Source of the DNA: an uncultured Clostridia bacterium
Lineage (GTDB): Bacteria; Bacillota; Clostridia; Oscillospirales; Acutalibacteraceae
Assembly: GCA_946187325.1 (NCBI GenBank)
Contig: CAMHQC010000005.1
Span: 30,823 to 94,822 of the forward strand
Length of the DNA: 64,000 nt
Direction: 5' to 3'
Below, piece by piece: positions 8,168-16,591 of the stretch. The notes below the pieces were generated by a model, which was given only the letters and a program-made list of their open reading frames with translations, did no database searches and was not told where the DNA came from. Within the stretch, counting starts at the first letter, position 1. The number at the start of each line of letters is the position of its first letter. Both the position numbers and the translations under genes were made by a program.

Positions 8168-9133
8168 ACGGACAATTCTTTTAGCATCGGAAGAACGGAA
8201 CACGCGGTCGCGCTTTTCGGAAGCTTCGACGAAAACATCAAGTTAATCGAACGTGAATTTAACGTTAAAATTACCGTTCGCTCGGACGAACTCAAAATCA
8301 GCGGCGACGATGAAAACGTCTTTAAGACAGGCAAGGTTTTAGAAGCCCTTATGCACTTTATAAACCGGGGCGAAACTTTAAGCGAACAGAACGTGCGCTA
8401 TTGTATCGCTACCGTTAAGGACGGTACTTCCGACAGCTTTCAAAAGCTTGCCGACGACTGCATATGTATTACCGCTAAGGGTAAGCCGATTAAGCCTAAA
8501 ACAATAGGACAGAAGAAGTATTGTAAGGCGATTTCGGATAATACCATCACTTTCGGAGTAGGCCCCGCGGGAACGGGAAAAACCTACCTCGCGGTAGCTA
8601 TGGCGGTAACGGCGTTCAGAAGCAAGCAGATTAACCGTATCATTTTAACGCGACCCGCCGTTGAAGCGGGAGAAAAGCTCGGATTTCTTCCGGGAGATTT
8701 ACAGAGTAAAGTTGACCCGTATTTAAGGCCGCTTTACGACGCGCTGTTCGATATGTTGGGTGTGGAAACTTACCACAAATATGTTGAAAAGGGCAATATT
8801 GAAATCGCGCCGCTCGCTTATATGAGAGGAAGAACGCTCGACGACAGCTTTATTATCTTGGACGAAGCCCAGAACACTACTAAGGAACAGATGAAAATGT
8901 TTCTTACACGTTTAGGCTTTAACAGCAAGATGGTAATTACGGGCGATATCACTCAGATAGACCTTCCTCACGGAGCTAAAAGCGGACTTAAGGATTGCCT
9001 TAGAATACTTAGGGGAATAACCGATATAGCGCAGTGCAGCTTCAATGAAAAAGATGTCGTAAGGCATCGTTTGGTTCAGGACATTATTAAAGCTTACGAA
9101 AAAAACGAGGTGAAAAGGAATGACAGAAAATAA
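8168..9133 (+). CDS. phoH: PhoH family ATPase, apparently with a non-standard start codon
   Basis: PhoH-like proteins are RNA-helicase-type ATPases usually encoded beside ybeY and implicated in RNA metabolism. The Walker A motif GPAGTGKT falls near residues 132-139 and Walker B is FIILDEAQN. The first ATG (8351) would drop the conserved N-terminal domain, yet the same frame is clearly coding upstream (ALFGSFDENIKLIEREF, then KITVRSDELKISGDDENV), back to a TAA at 8150. No ATG, GTG or TTG lies between 8150 and 8351. An SD (AAAGGGGAG, 8151-8159) sits eight bases before an in-frame ACG at 8168, giving 321 residues, the usual family length. ACG is therefore my best start; ATC at 8186 is an alternative. 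The 3' end overlaps ybeY by 14 bases. Confidence 0.9.
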   Translation, partial: TDNSFSIGRTEHAVALFGSFDENIKLIEREFNVKITVRSDELKISGDDENVFKTGKVLEALMHFINRGETLSEQNVRYCIATVKDGTSDSFQKLADDCICITAKGKPIKPKTIGQKKYCKAISDNTITFGVGPAGTGKTYLAVAMAVTAFRSKQINRIILTRPAVEAGEKLGFLPGDLQSKVDPYLRPLYDALFDMLGVETYHKYVEKGNIEIAPLAYMRGRTLDDSFIILDEAQNTTKEQMKMFLTRLGFNSKMVITGDITQIDLPHGAKSGLKDCLRILRGITDIAQCSFNEKDVVRHRLVQDIIKAYEKNEVKRNDRK

Positions 9134-9623
9134 AATCCGTGTAATTATCACGAACAAGCAGAAAGCGGTTAAGATTCCAACAGGACTGCGTATGCTCATA
9201 AGACGTTGCTGCCATGCCGTACTCGAACTCGAAAAGTTCGAGGGCCCCGCTGAAATTAGTGTAACATTTACTGATAATGAGGAGATTAAAAAGCTCAACG
9301 CTCAGTACAGAAACATCGACGCAGCGACAGACGTACTCTCGTTCCCGATGGGCGAAAACGGCAAGTATGACTTAAACCACGAAACAGGAGCAAAAATCCT
9401 CGGAGACATTGTAATTTCCATGGAGAAAGCTGTAGAGCAGGCGGACGCCTTCGACCACTCGTTACAGAGAGAGGTCGCTTACCTTACAGCGCACAGCGTG
9501 CTTCACCTTCTCGGATATGATCACGTTGAGAATATGGAAAAAGTCAGAATGAGAGAAAAGGAAGAACTCGTTATGGAACAGCTGGGACTTCCCGCTTCCT
9601 CGAGTTATATTGTATCGGAGTGA
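9120..9623 (+). CDS. ybeY: Endoribonuclease YbeY (rRNA maturation factor)
   Basis: YbeY is a zinc-dependent endoribonuclease for 16S rRNA 3' maturation and ribosome quality control. The 167-residue protein has the diagnostic zinc motif HSVLHLLGYDH (H-x3-H-x5-H type) and ATDVLSFPMGE. The start overlaps the end of phoH. The SD is AAAAGGA. Confidence 0.96.
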   Translation: MTENKIRVIITNKQKAVKIPTGLRMLIRRCCHAVLELEKFEGPAEISVTFTDNEEIKKLNAQYRNIDAATDVLSFPMGENGKYDLNHETGAKILGDIVISMEKAVEQADAFDHSLQREVAYLTAHSVLHLLGYDHVENMEKVRMREKEELVMEQLGLPASSSYIVSE

Positions 9624-10105
9624 AAAAACAGGTAAAAAGTTTTTTCTACGCGTTCTACGGCGTCTGGACCGCGCTGAAAACGGAAGGACATCTAAGGTTT
9701 CATTTCGTCGCGGCTGTTTACGTTATAATTTTCAGCTTTCCATATAAATTAAGCGCGGAAAAATTCGCCGTAGTTTTACTTATCATAGCGGGAGTAATCG
9801 GCTCGGAGCTGTTTAATACGGCGCTCGAGAGATTGTGCGACACGGTAACTGCCGAGTATGACAAAAACATTAAATTCGTAAAGGATTTAAGCGCGGCGGC
9901 GGTACTTGTGTCCGCGGCGGCAGCCGTAGCGGTTGCGTTCTTATTCTATTTCGATTTAAAGAAAATATCGGAGATTGCGGGTAGTATTACCGGCAATCCG
10001 CCGCTATTGATTTTATTCATACTTTCGATTATAATATCGGTAGTATTTATAGCGGCAGGCCCGATAGGAATTAAGAAATTTTTTAACAAATTATTTCACA
10101 GATAA
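9620..10105 (+). CDS. dgkA: Diacylglycerol/undecaprenol kinase family membrane protein
   Basis: Gram-positive DgkA homologues phosphorylate undecaprenol to recycle the cell-wall lipid carrier. The 161-residue membrane protein shows the family signature GSELFNTALERLCD and VKDLSAAAVL. It is longer than the usual ~120-130 residues, with a C-terminal extension holding a further hydrophobic segment (PPLLILFILSIIISVVFIAAG). It starts with GTG in a GTGA overlap with the ybeY stop, so the two are translationally coupled. Confidence 0.9.
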   Translation: MKKQVKSFFYAFYGVWTALKTEGHLRFHFVAAVYVIIFSFPYKLSAEKFAVVLLIIAGVIGSELFNTALERLCDTVTAEYDKNIKFVKDLSAAAVLVSAAAAVAVAFLFYFDLKKISEIAGSITGNPPLLILFILSIIISVVFIAAGPIGIKKFFNKLFHR

Positions 10106-10106
10106 A

Positions 10107-10130
10107 AGTCGGCACTTGTGCCGGCTTTTG
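10107..10130 (+). terminator. Rho-independent terminator after dgkA
   Basis: CGGCAC/GTGCCG hairpin followed by GCTTTTGTT, just after the dgkA stop. The T-run is modest, so some read-through into era is likely. Confidence 0.65.
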
Positions 10131-10165
10131 TTGTAGCTTGACCACAGCCGTGAAAGAGGTATATT

Positions 10166-11086
10166 ATGAATAAAAATCAAAATAAAAAATCAGCGTTTAT
10201 CGCGATAGTAGGACGACCGAATGTGGGCAAGAGCTCGCTTTTAAACCGTATGCTCGGGGCTAAGATAGCTATAGTGTCAAGCAAGCCTCAAACTACCCGA
10301 AACAGAATTACAGGCGTACTCACCGAGGGCGATGTTCAGCTCGTTTTCGTGGATACACCGGGTATGCACAAGCCTAAGAACAGTCTCGGAAAATATATGG
10401 TGCGTTCGGTAAGCGAGAGCGTTAACGGCGTGGACTGCTGTATGCTCGTAGTTGAAGCCGGCAAGGAAGCGGGTCCTACGGAACTCAACTTAATCGAAAA
10501 ATTTAAGGCGATGGAAATGCCTGTAATTCTCGCGATTAATAAAATCGACACGCTTAAAGAAAAAGACACGCTTATGAAACAGATTTTAGCCTACAGTAAG
10601 CTTTATGATTTCGAGGCGGTTGTACCTGTAAGCGCTGCCGACGGCAACGGCATCGACGAGCTAAAGGACGAGCTTAAAAGACAGTCGATGGAGGGCGGAT
10701 TTTTCTTCGACAGCGACACCTTAACCGACCAGCCCGAGAGAGTTTTAGCGAGCGAAATGATTAGGGAAAAAATCCTTAGACTTTGCGACAAGGAAATTCC
10801 GCACGGAATAGCCGTAGTTATCGAAAAAATGAGAATGCGCGAGAATAAGGACATTCTCGATATAGACGCTGTGATTTACTGCGAAAGAGAAACTCATAAG
10901 CGCATTTTAATCGGAAAACACGGAAGTATGCTCAAAAAAATCTCCACATTCTCAAGACAGGATATGGAAAACTTTTTCGGATGTAAGGTGTTTTTACAGA
11001 CGTGGATTAAGGTTAAAGAGGATTGGCGCAACAGCGAGCGTATGATGAGAAATTTCGGATACGACGAAAACGATTTTAAACAGTAA
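10166..11086 (+). CDS. era: GTPase Era
   Basis: Era is an essential GTPase that binds the 3' end of 16S rRNA during 30S assembly. The 306-residue protein has G1 GRPNVGKSS, G3 DTPGMH, G4 NKID and a C-terminal KH domain (LIGKHGSMLKKI). The SD is GAAAGAGG. It sits between dgkA and yqzL-recO, the usual Firmicute order. Confidence 0.97.
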   Translation: MNKNQNKKSAFIAIVGRPNVGKSSLLNRMLGAKIAIVSSKPQTTRNRITGVLTEGDVQLVFVDTPGMHKPKNSLGKYMVRSVSESVNGVDCCMLVVEAGKEAGPTELNLIEKFKAMEMPVILAINKIDTLKEKDTLMKQILAYSKLYDFEAVVPVSAADGNGIDELKDELKRQSMEGGFFFDSDTLTDQPERVLASEMIREKILRLCDKEIPHGIAVVIEKMRMRENKDILDIDAVIYCERETHKRILIGKHGSMLKKISTFSRQDMENFFGCKVFLQTWIKVKEDWRNSERMMRNFGYDENDFKQ

Positions 11087-11178
11087 ATTTTTACAGCCGG
11101 CTTGTATGGAAATAATTACTGACTGCCGAGAACTGAATACTGATTACCTTTCGACGAACAATAATACAGGGTGACATT

Positions 11179-11352
11179 ATGAACGAACTCGACGCGTGGA
11201 ATTCATTTCTGCACAGCGGCAGTATTTATGATTATTTAATTTATAAAAGTATCCACAACGACAGAACCGAAGAACATAATTCGGAGAGTAATAATGAAAT
11301 TTATAACCAACGGACTTATAATCAGGGAACAGAATATCGGGGAGAAGGATAA
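11179..11352 (+). CDS. YqzL-like small protein overlapping recO
   Basis: A 57-residue ORF with a good SD (AGGGTGA, six bases before ATG). The N-terminal part, with AWNSFLHSGSIYDYLIYKS, matches the pattern I associate with YqzL-family proteins (Trp, TGS/SGS, YLxYK), and yqzL lies between era and recO in Bacillus. The last 20 codons are rich in Asn/Glu/Tyr/Gly and overlap the first 59 bases of recO in another frame, so they may be an unconstrained tail. The function of YqzL is unknown. The call rests on position, SD and motif. Confidence 0.7.
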   Translation: MNELDAWNSFLHSGSIYDYLIYKSIHNDRTEEHNSESNNEIYNQRTYNQGTEYRGEG

Positions 11353-12043
11353 GCTCGTAACCGTACTGAGCGAGGCGGGGGGCGTTATTAAAGCGTTCGT
11401 ACACGGAGCTAAGGATATAAAAAGCTCTAAGTCAGCCGCGACGGGACTTCTATCGTACTCAAGGCTTACGCTTCACAAGCGCAAGGACGCTTATCTTATC
11501 TCGGACGCTAAGACGATAAATATATTCCCGGGGCTGAGGAACAGTATCGAGAATATGTATTCTGCCCAGTATTTCTGCGAATTAGCGGCGGTAATCTGTC
11601 CGAAAGAATCAAAAGCCGAAGAACAGCTAAAGCTGATTTTAAACGCGCTTTATCTTCTTTCGGAAAACAAGCGCGGTTTACTTATAGTCAAGCCGTGCGT
11701 AGAATTTCGGCTTATGTGCTTAGCGGGATATATGCCCGATATTATGATGTGTTCAAGCTGTGGAGAATATGAGAAGGAAGTAATGTTCTTTCTGCCTAAG
11801 CTCGGGCAGTTTATCTGTAAGGACTGTTACGAAAAGAACGAAAATACCGAATATAAAATTAAGCTTAACCCGAGTACCGTAACGGCGATGAGGCATTGCT
11901 GTTACGCCGATACTCAGAAGCTGTTTTCTTTCTCGCTGCCCGAGAACGATTTAAAAGTTCTGAATTTTTGCGGCGAGGAGTACATAAAGTTTATACTTGA
12001 GCGTGATTTTAAAACGCTCAGATTTCTAAAAGGACTACTGTAA
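11294..12043 (+). CDS. recO: DNA repair protein RecO
   Basis: RecO loads RecA onto SSB-coated gaps with RecF/RecR. The 249-residue protein has the N-terminal OB-fold (GLIIREQNIGEKDKLVTVLSE) and a C-terminal zinc site with paired cysteines (CSSC and CKDC). The start lies inside the yqzL-like gene, with SD CGGAGAG. The stop overlaps the mutS2 ATG by one base. Confidence 0.95.
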   Translation: MKFITNGLIIREQNIGEKDKLVTVLSEAGGVIKAFVHGAKDIKSSKSAATGLLSYSRLTLHKRKDAYLISDAKTINIFPGLRNSIENMYSAQYFCELAAVICPKESKAEEQLKLILNALYLLSENKRGLLIVKPCVEFRLMCLAGYMPDIMMCSSCGEYEKEVMFFLPKLGQFICKDCYEKNENTEYKIKLNPSTVTAMRHCCYADTQKLFSFSLPENDLKVLNFCGEEYIKFILERDFKTLRFLKGLL

Positions 12044-14400
12044 TGGAACGACATTATCAATCACTTGAACTGGATAAAATATTAAACCTGTTAGCCGACA
12101 AGACGTCGTGCGCGGAGAGCCGCGAAGCAGCGCTCAATCTAAAGCCCGAGTTCAACCTCGCTAAAGCGGAAAAGAACCTCAAAATGACGGACGACGCGTA
12201 TGTGCTTACGGGTAAATACGGCGCGCCGTCGTTTTACAACCTCAAAAGCCCCGCAAACGAACTGCGCCGGGGCGAAGCGGGCGGACTTCTAAATATAAAG
12301 GAACTGCTCAAAATCGCCGAGGTTTTAAGAATTATTAGAGCCGTTAAGGGATGGCAGTCGAAATGCTCGGGGGAAAAGACCTCGCTCGATATGCTGTTTC
12401 AGGGCTTAGTTGTTAATAAATTCCTTGAGGATAAAATCCGCTCGTGCATTATAAGCGACGAGGAAATCGCTGACAACGCCTCCCCCGCTTTATCGGATAT
12501 CCGCAGAAAAATCAGAAACGCCGCCTCGAAAGCGCGCCAGTCGCTCGAGAAAATTATCCACAGCAGTACATATCAGAAGTATCTGCAGGATACCATCATT
12601 ACTCAGCGCGACGGCAGGTACGTTGTACCCGTAAAGGCGGAGTGCCGGGGTAACGTACCGGGGCTTGTACACGATACGAGCTCGAGCGGTCAGACTGTTT
12701 TTATCGAGCCGATGGGAGTAGTTCAAGCGAACAACGACATCAAGGTACTTATCTCGAAAGAGGACGCGGAGATTGAGCGAATATTATTTGAGTTATCGGC
12801 TTTAGCGGGTTCATACGCCGACGTAATTATCGGAAGCTACGAATGTTTAGCCGAGCTTAACCTCATATTTGCCAAGGCGGATTTAGCGTATTCGATGAAG
12901 GCGGCTATGCCGAAATTAAACGACAAGGGCGTTATCGCGCTCAAAAAGGCTCGCCATCCCCTTATTCCGTCCGACAAGGTTGTGCCGATAGACGTAACTC
13001 TCGGAAAGGATTTCGACACACTGGTTATCACAGGCCCCAACACAGGCGGTAAGACCGTTACGCTTAAAACTATCGGGCTTTTGACGCTTATGGCGATGTG
13101 CGGACTTATGATACCCGCGGGCGAGGGCAGCGAGCTGTCGGTATTCCGCAGGGTTTTAGTCGATATAGGCGATGAACAGAGTATCGAGCAAAACCTCTCG
13201 ACCTTCTCGGCTCATATGACTAATATAATCGGCATACTCAAAAAAGCGAACTCGTCAACCTTAGCGCTTATAGACGAGCTCGGGGCGGGTACGGATCCCG
13301 TAGAGGGCGCGGCTTTAGCGATAGCTATTCTCGAAAAACTCAGAGACCGCGGGGCTAAAATCGCGAGTACAACGCATTACGCCGAGTTAAAGGAATTCGC
13401 TCTCAGAACCGACGGTATAGAAAACGGAAGCTGTGAGTTCGATATTAAAACCTTACGCCCGACGTATAAGCTTCTTATCGGAGTTCCCGGAAAAAGTAAC
13501 GCGTTCGCGATAAGCCGCAGGTTAGGTATGGACGAAAACGTGGTTATTCGCGCTCAGGAACTCGTCAGCGGCGACAGCCGACAGTTCGAGGACGTAGTTA
13601 CCAAGCTCGAGAGCCGCCGCCAGAGTCTCGAAAAACAGCTCGAAAACGCTCAGCGCTTAACTCAGAAAGCCAACACGGAAAAGCAAAAGGCTGAAAACGA
13701 GCTTCAAAAGGCTAAACAAAGGGCTGAAAACGAAATCGAAAAAGCGAGAGCCGAGGCGGAGCGGATTGTATCGCGCACAAAGGCTCAGGCTTACGCGCTT
13801 TTGGACGAGATGGAAAAAGCTAAAAAAGAGCGGGATAACTCAAAGAGCCGAGCGTTTCTCAGACGCGCGATTAATAAAATAGAGGACAGCTCGAATCCTG
13901 TCGAGGACAGAAAGGAACAGGAAGATTACAAGCTTCCGAGACCGCTTAAAGCAGGCGACAATGTTCTTATCTACGATATCGACAAGGACGCGGTTGTGCT
14001 TGAGCCGCCCGACAAGGACGATATGGTTATGGTTCAGGCGGGCATAATAAAGACGAGGGTTAAACTTACAAACCTACGCCTTAAAAAATCCGAGGCTAAG
14101 AAAGCTCCGACGTATAAAAACCGCAGCCGCAATATTTCTTCCAACGTCGATATACGCCCGAGCACCGAGGTTGACGTTCGGGGACAGACCGCTATAGAAG
14201 CGATTATGGCGGTGGATTCCGCGATAGATAACGCGATACTCTCGAATATAGAAACCCTGACGATTATTCACGGCAAAGGCACGGGAGTATTAAGAAAAGA
14301 AATTCAAAAGCATTTAAGAACGGTTAAGTTCGTTAAGAGCTTTAGGCTCGGAAACTTCGGCGAGGGCGAAAGCGGAGTTACGATTGTTACGCTAAAATAG
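12043..14400 (+). CDS. mutS2: Endonuclease MutS2
   Basis: MutS2 is a MutS-related ATPase that lacks mismatch recognition, resolves collided ribosomes or recombination intermediates, and carries a nuclease tail. The 785-residue protein has the MutS core and ATPase (Walker A GPNTGGKT near 331-338, LIDELGAGTDP), a long charged coiled coil around 510-610, and a C-terminal Smr domain (VDVRGQTAIEA and IIHGKGTGVLR). Length and order are normal. It overlaps recO by one base. Confidence 0.97.
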   Translation: MERHYQSLELDKILNLLADKTSCAESREAALNLKPEFNLAKAEKNLKMTDDAYVLTGKYGAPSFYNLKSPANELRRGEAGGLLNIKELLKIAEVLRIIRAVKGWQSKCSGEKTSLDMLFQGLVVNKFLEDKIRSCIISDEEIADNASPALSDIRRKIRNAASKARQSLEKIIHSSTYQKYLQDTIITQRDGRYVVPVKAECRGNVPGLVHDTSSSGQTVFIEPMGVVQANNDIKVLISKEDAEIERILFELSALAGSYADVIIGSYECLAELNLIFAKADLAYSMKAAMPKLNDKGVIALKKARHPLIPSDKVVPIDVTLGKDFDTLVITGPNTGGKTVTLKTIGLLTLMAMCGLMIPAGEGSELSVFRRVLVDIGDEQSIEQNLSTFSAHMTNIIGILKKANSSTLALIDELGAGTDPVEGAALAIAILEKLRDRGAKIASTTHYAELKEFALRTDGIENGSCEFDIKTLRPTYKLLIGVPGKSNAFAISRRLGMDENVVIRAQELVSGDSRQFEDVVTKLESRRQSLEKQLENAQRLTQKANTEKQKAENELQKAKQRAENEIEKARAEAERIVSRTKAQAYALLDEMEKAKKERDNSKSRAFLRRAINKIEDSSNPVEDRKEQEDYKLPRPLKAGDNVLIYDIDKDAVVLEPPDKDDMVMVQAGIIKTRVKLTNLRLKKSEAKKAPTYKNRSRNISSNVDIRPSTEVDVRGQTAIEAIMAVDSAIDNAILSNIETLTIIHGKGTGVLRKEIQKHLRTVKFVKSFRLGNFGEGESGVTIVTLK

Positions 14401-14555
14401 TTGAAAGTTGATAGTGGATAGTTGATAGTTTCGGTCGAGAATAAAAAATGATATAAAAATAAAACTCAGTTCCCGACCGAATCAATATGCAAGCTTCGCT
14501 TGCAATTTTAAATCTAAATCCTATATCCTACACCCTACATCCTAAATCTTACGCC
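14401..14555 (+). repeat. Degenerate short tandem repeats downstream of mutS2
   Basis: After mutS2, GTTGATAG-GTGGATAG-TTGATAG type units (14403-14429) and then irregular ATCCTA/ACCCTA/CATCCTA units (about 14511-14545) fill the spacer. An 8-base inverted repeat TTCGGTCG...CGACCGAA brackets the middle. There is no ORF. Confidence 0.5.
14488..14510 (+). terminator. Candidate terminator after mutS2
   Basis: Perfect TGCAAGC-TTC-GCTTGCA hairpin followed by ATTTTAA. The T-run is short. It lies before the next promoter. Confidence 0.5.
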
Positions 14556-14584
14556 TTGAAAAATAAAAATTATTGTGTTAGAAT
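14556..14584 (+). promoter_or_regulatory. Promoter of the DUF1858-trmK genes
   Basis: TTGAAA (14556-14561), 17-base spacer, TAGAAT (14579-14584), about 30 bases before the ATG. Confidence 0.7.
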
Positions 14585-14613
14585 AGTTAAAACTTAGTAT
14601 GGAGGTATGAATT

Positions 14614-14811
14614 ATGGCAATTACAAAATCTTCAATTATCGGCGATGTGCTCGATAAATATCCTCAGACCGCTCCGATATTTCTTTCTATCGGTATGCAC
14701 TGCTTAGGATGCCCCGCTTCCAGAGGCGAATCCGTAGAGGACGCCTGCACTGTTCACGGCGTTAATCCCGACGACCTTATCGAGAAGCTTAACGCGGCAA
14801 TCGCTCAGTAA
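14614..14811 (+). CDS. DUF1858 domain protein
   Basis: A 65-residue stand-alone DUF1858 domain. Such domains occur alone or fused to ScdA/hybrid-cluster-associated proteins and are sometimes annotated as disulfide oxidoreductase-like. The core is IGDVLDKYPQTAPIF followed by GMHCLGCPAS, giving a CxxC pair. The SD GGAGGT is strong. It overlaps trmK by one base (TAATG). The biochemical role is not established; the CxxC suggests redox or metal binding. Confidence 0.85.
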   Translation: MAITKSSIIGDVLDKYPQTAPIFLSIGMHCLGCPASRGESVEDACTVHGVNPDDLIEKLNAAIAQ

Positions 14812-15467
14812 TGGACAAGCTTATAAATCTTGATGAAAGATTAGAAATGTGCGCAAGCCTTGTACGAGAGAGTGCAAGGCTTGCTGACGTTGGATGCGAC
14901 CACGCTTACCTTTCGATATTGCTCTTAAAAAGCGGAAAGATAAGCTTCGCGGTAGCCTCCGACATCAACGAAAAACCGCTCAAAAGCGGTGAGGAGAACG
15001 CCCGAAAATACGGCGTTCAAAATATAGAATTCCGCTTAGGCTCGGGGCTTAGAGAGATAAAACCCGAGGATAAAATTACCGACGTGGTTATCGCGGGAAT
15101 GGGCGGAGAAATTATAAGCAAAATTATAGACGAAAGCCCTCTTACTAAGGACAATAGCCTGAACCTCGTGTTGCAGCCGATGACCAAAAGCGAGGAGCTT
15201 ATCTCGTATCTTTACGAAAACGGCTTCGAGATTTCAAAACAAAAATGCGTAGTCAGCAAGGGCAAATGTTACACGGTTATCTCGGCGTTTTACAGCGGTA
15301 ATTCTCCCGAGATTGACGAAGCCTTTAAGTACACGGGCAAGCTCGATTTAAACGACGAAACAAACCGTCGTTTTATTAAGTCGGAAATCAGACATCTCGA
15401 AAACAAAAGCAAGGGCGACAGCTCGCTTTCGGCGGTTATCGAAAAGTTAAAAAAGGTGATAGTGTGA
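14811..15467 (+). CDS. trmK: tRNA (adenine22-N1)-methyltransferase TrmK
   Basis: TrmK methylates A22 of bacterial tRNAs. The 218-residue SAM-dependent enzyme shows LADVGCDHAYLSILLL (motif I), VIAGMGGEII and QPMTKSEEL, the family pattern. It is coupled to the DUF1858 gene by a one-base overlap and is followed by a Nif3-like gene, as in Bacillus (yqfN-yqfO). Its stop codon lies within a 24-base inverted repeat. Confidence 0.93.
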   Translation: MDKLINLDERLEMCASLVRESARLADVGCDHAYLSILLLKSGKISFAVASDINEKPLKSGEENARKYGVQNIEFRLGSGLREIKPEDKITDVVIAGMGGEIISKIIDESPLTKDNSLNLVLQPMTKSEELISYLYENGFEISKQKCVVSKGKCYTVISAFYSGNSPEIDEAFKYTGKLDLNDETNRRFIKSEIRHLENKSKGDSSLSAVIEKLKKVIV

Positions 15468-15481
15468 AAATTCACACTATC
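15458..15481. repeat. Perfect inverted repeat spanning the trmK stop codon
   Basis: GATAGTGTGA-AAAT-TCACACTATC, a 10-base stem with a 4-base loop. No T-run follows on the plus strand. It may be a stabilising 3' hairpin or an operator. Confidence 0.5.
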
Positions 15482-15610
15482 AAAGATTTATGTTGTCCGC
15501 CCGGTTTGCCGCAAACGGCAACGGGCGATGACTACAATCGCCATACACGCCTTATACGCCCACGGTAAGGCTGTAGGGAATTTCAATGTCTATTTGTGGG
15601 CGGAAAGGCT

Positions 15611-16375
15611 ATGGCGATTAAAATGAAAATTAAAGACATAATGGATTTTACCGAAACCTTCGCTCCGCTTGAGTCAGCGATGGATTTCGACAACGTCGGA
15701 CTGCTTATCGGAAGCGAGGATGTTGAGGTCAAAAAAGCGGTAGTTGCTCTCGACATTACCGACGAGGTTATCGATGAAGCGCTCGAAAACGGCGCTAACC
15801 TTATAATAAGCCACCATCCCGTTATTTTTGACGCGTTAAAAAGTATTCCGAGCGGCAGTATAGTTTACCGTCTTATTCAAAACAATTTAAACGCCCTGTG
15901 TCTGCATACTAACCTCGATTTAAGCGCCGAGTTCGGAGTTAACACCTGCTTAGCCGAGGCGGTCGGCGTTAAAAACGCTGAGTTTGTCGAGGGAGAGTGT
16001 CTTTACATAGGCGAGCTCGAGGATGAGGTTTCTAACGAGCAGTTCGCTAAAAATGTAAAGGACGCGTTAAAATGCGAGGGGTTAAGATACACACTCCCCG
16101 AAAAGAGAGTTAAGAAAGTCGCTGTATGCTCGGGAAGCGGAGGAGATTTAGCTCCGCTCGCAAGCCTCAAGGGCGCGGACGTCCTCTTAACGGGCGAGAT
16201 TAAACACCATGAAATTCTCGACGCGAACAAGCTCGGAATCGCGATAATTGACGCGGGACATTTTAAAACCGAGGACATCGTAATCACTCCGTTTACCGAA
16301 AAGCTAAACGAAAAGTTCCACGAAATCGAGTTTATACGAAGCGAAAAATGCGATGATAAAATTAAATATTTATAA
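15611..16375 (+). CDS. Nif3-like dinuclear metal centre protein (YqfO family)
   Basis: Nif3/YqfO proteins are widely conserved hexamers with a two-metal site; their enzymatic role is still unclear (GTP cyclohydrolase I type 2 has been claimed for some). Visible motifs are WDNVGLL-like FDNVGLLIG, ISHHPVIF, the HTNLD metal motif and a C-terminal DAGHFKTE. The protein is about 254 residues, without the long central insert of Bacillus YqfO. GTG at 15596 and ATG at 15623 are alternative starts; 15611 is chosen because of GGCGGA just upstream, but the start is uncertain. It follows trmK. Confidence 0.88.
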   Translation: MAIKMKIKDIMDFTETFAPLESAMDFDNVGLLIGSEDVEVKKAVVALDITDEVIDEALENGANLIISHHPVIFDALKSIPSGSIVYRLIQNNLNALCLHTNLDLSAEFGVNTCLAEAVGVKNAEFVEGECLYIGELEDEVSNEQFAKNVKDALKCEGLRYTLPEKRVKKVAVCSGSGGDLAPLASLKGADVLLTGEIKHHEILDANKLGIAIIDAGHFKTEDIVITPFTEKLNEKFHEIEFIRSEKCDDKIKYL

Positions 16376-16384
16376 AAATTAATG

Positions 16385-16406
16385 CCCCTTTAATAAGGGG
16401 TTTTAA
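16385..16406 (+). terminator. Terminator after the Nif3-like gene
   Basis: CCCCTT-TAAT-AAGGGG stem followed by TTTTAATT, ten bases after the stop. Confidence 0.8.
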
Positions 16407-16524
16407 TTATGTAATAAAACATTCACGTTTATATTTCTTTTTAAGAATTTTGTAACTCTGGTTACAAGCTTTTAATTGCAATAAAGAATTATATAAACAA
16501 AATGTAAGTATTGTAAAAAAAGAA

Positions 16525-16553
16525 TTGCAATATCTGTCATTATTTGTTATAAT
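16525..16553 (+). promoter_or_regulatory. Promoter of trmB
   Basis: TTGCAA (16525-16530), 17-base spacer, perfect TATAAT (16548-16553), about 40 bases upstream of the trmB ATG. Confidence 0.8.
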
Positions 16554-16591
16554 GTAATGTGATTAAAAGTGTAAGTATGTAAAGGTGAAAA

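Noticed and set aside
8351..9133. PhoH as a short protein starting at the ATG at 8351
   Set aside because: The same frame upstream encodes the conserved N-terminal PhoH domain, and the only SD is about 190 bases before this ATG.
15482..15595. Spacer between trmK and the Nif3-like gene as a riboswitch or mobile repeat
   Set aside because: It holds a GCCG-CAAA-CGGC nested hairpin flanked by GCCCG/CGGGC, but no consensus riboswitch core or repeat copy elsewhere in the window.
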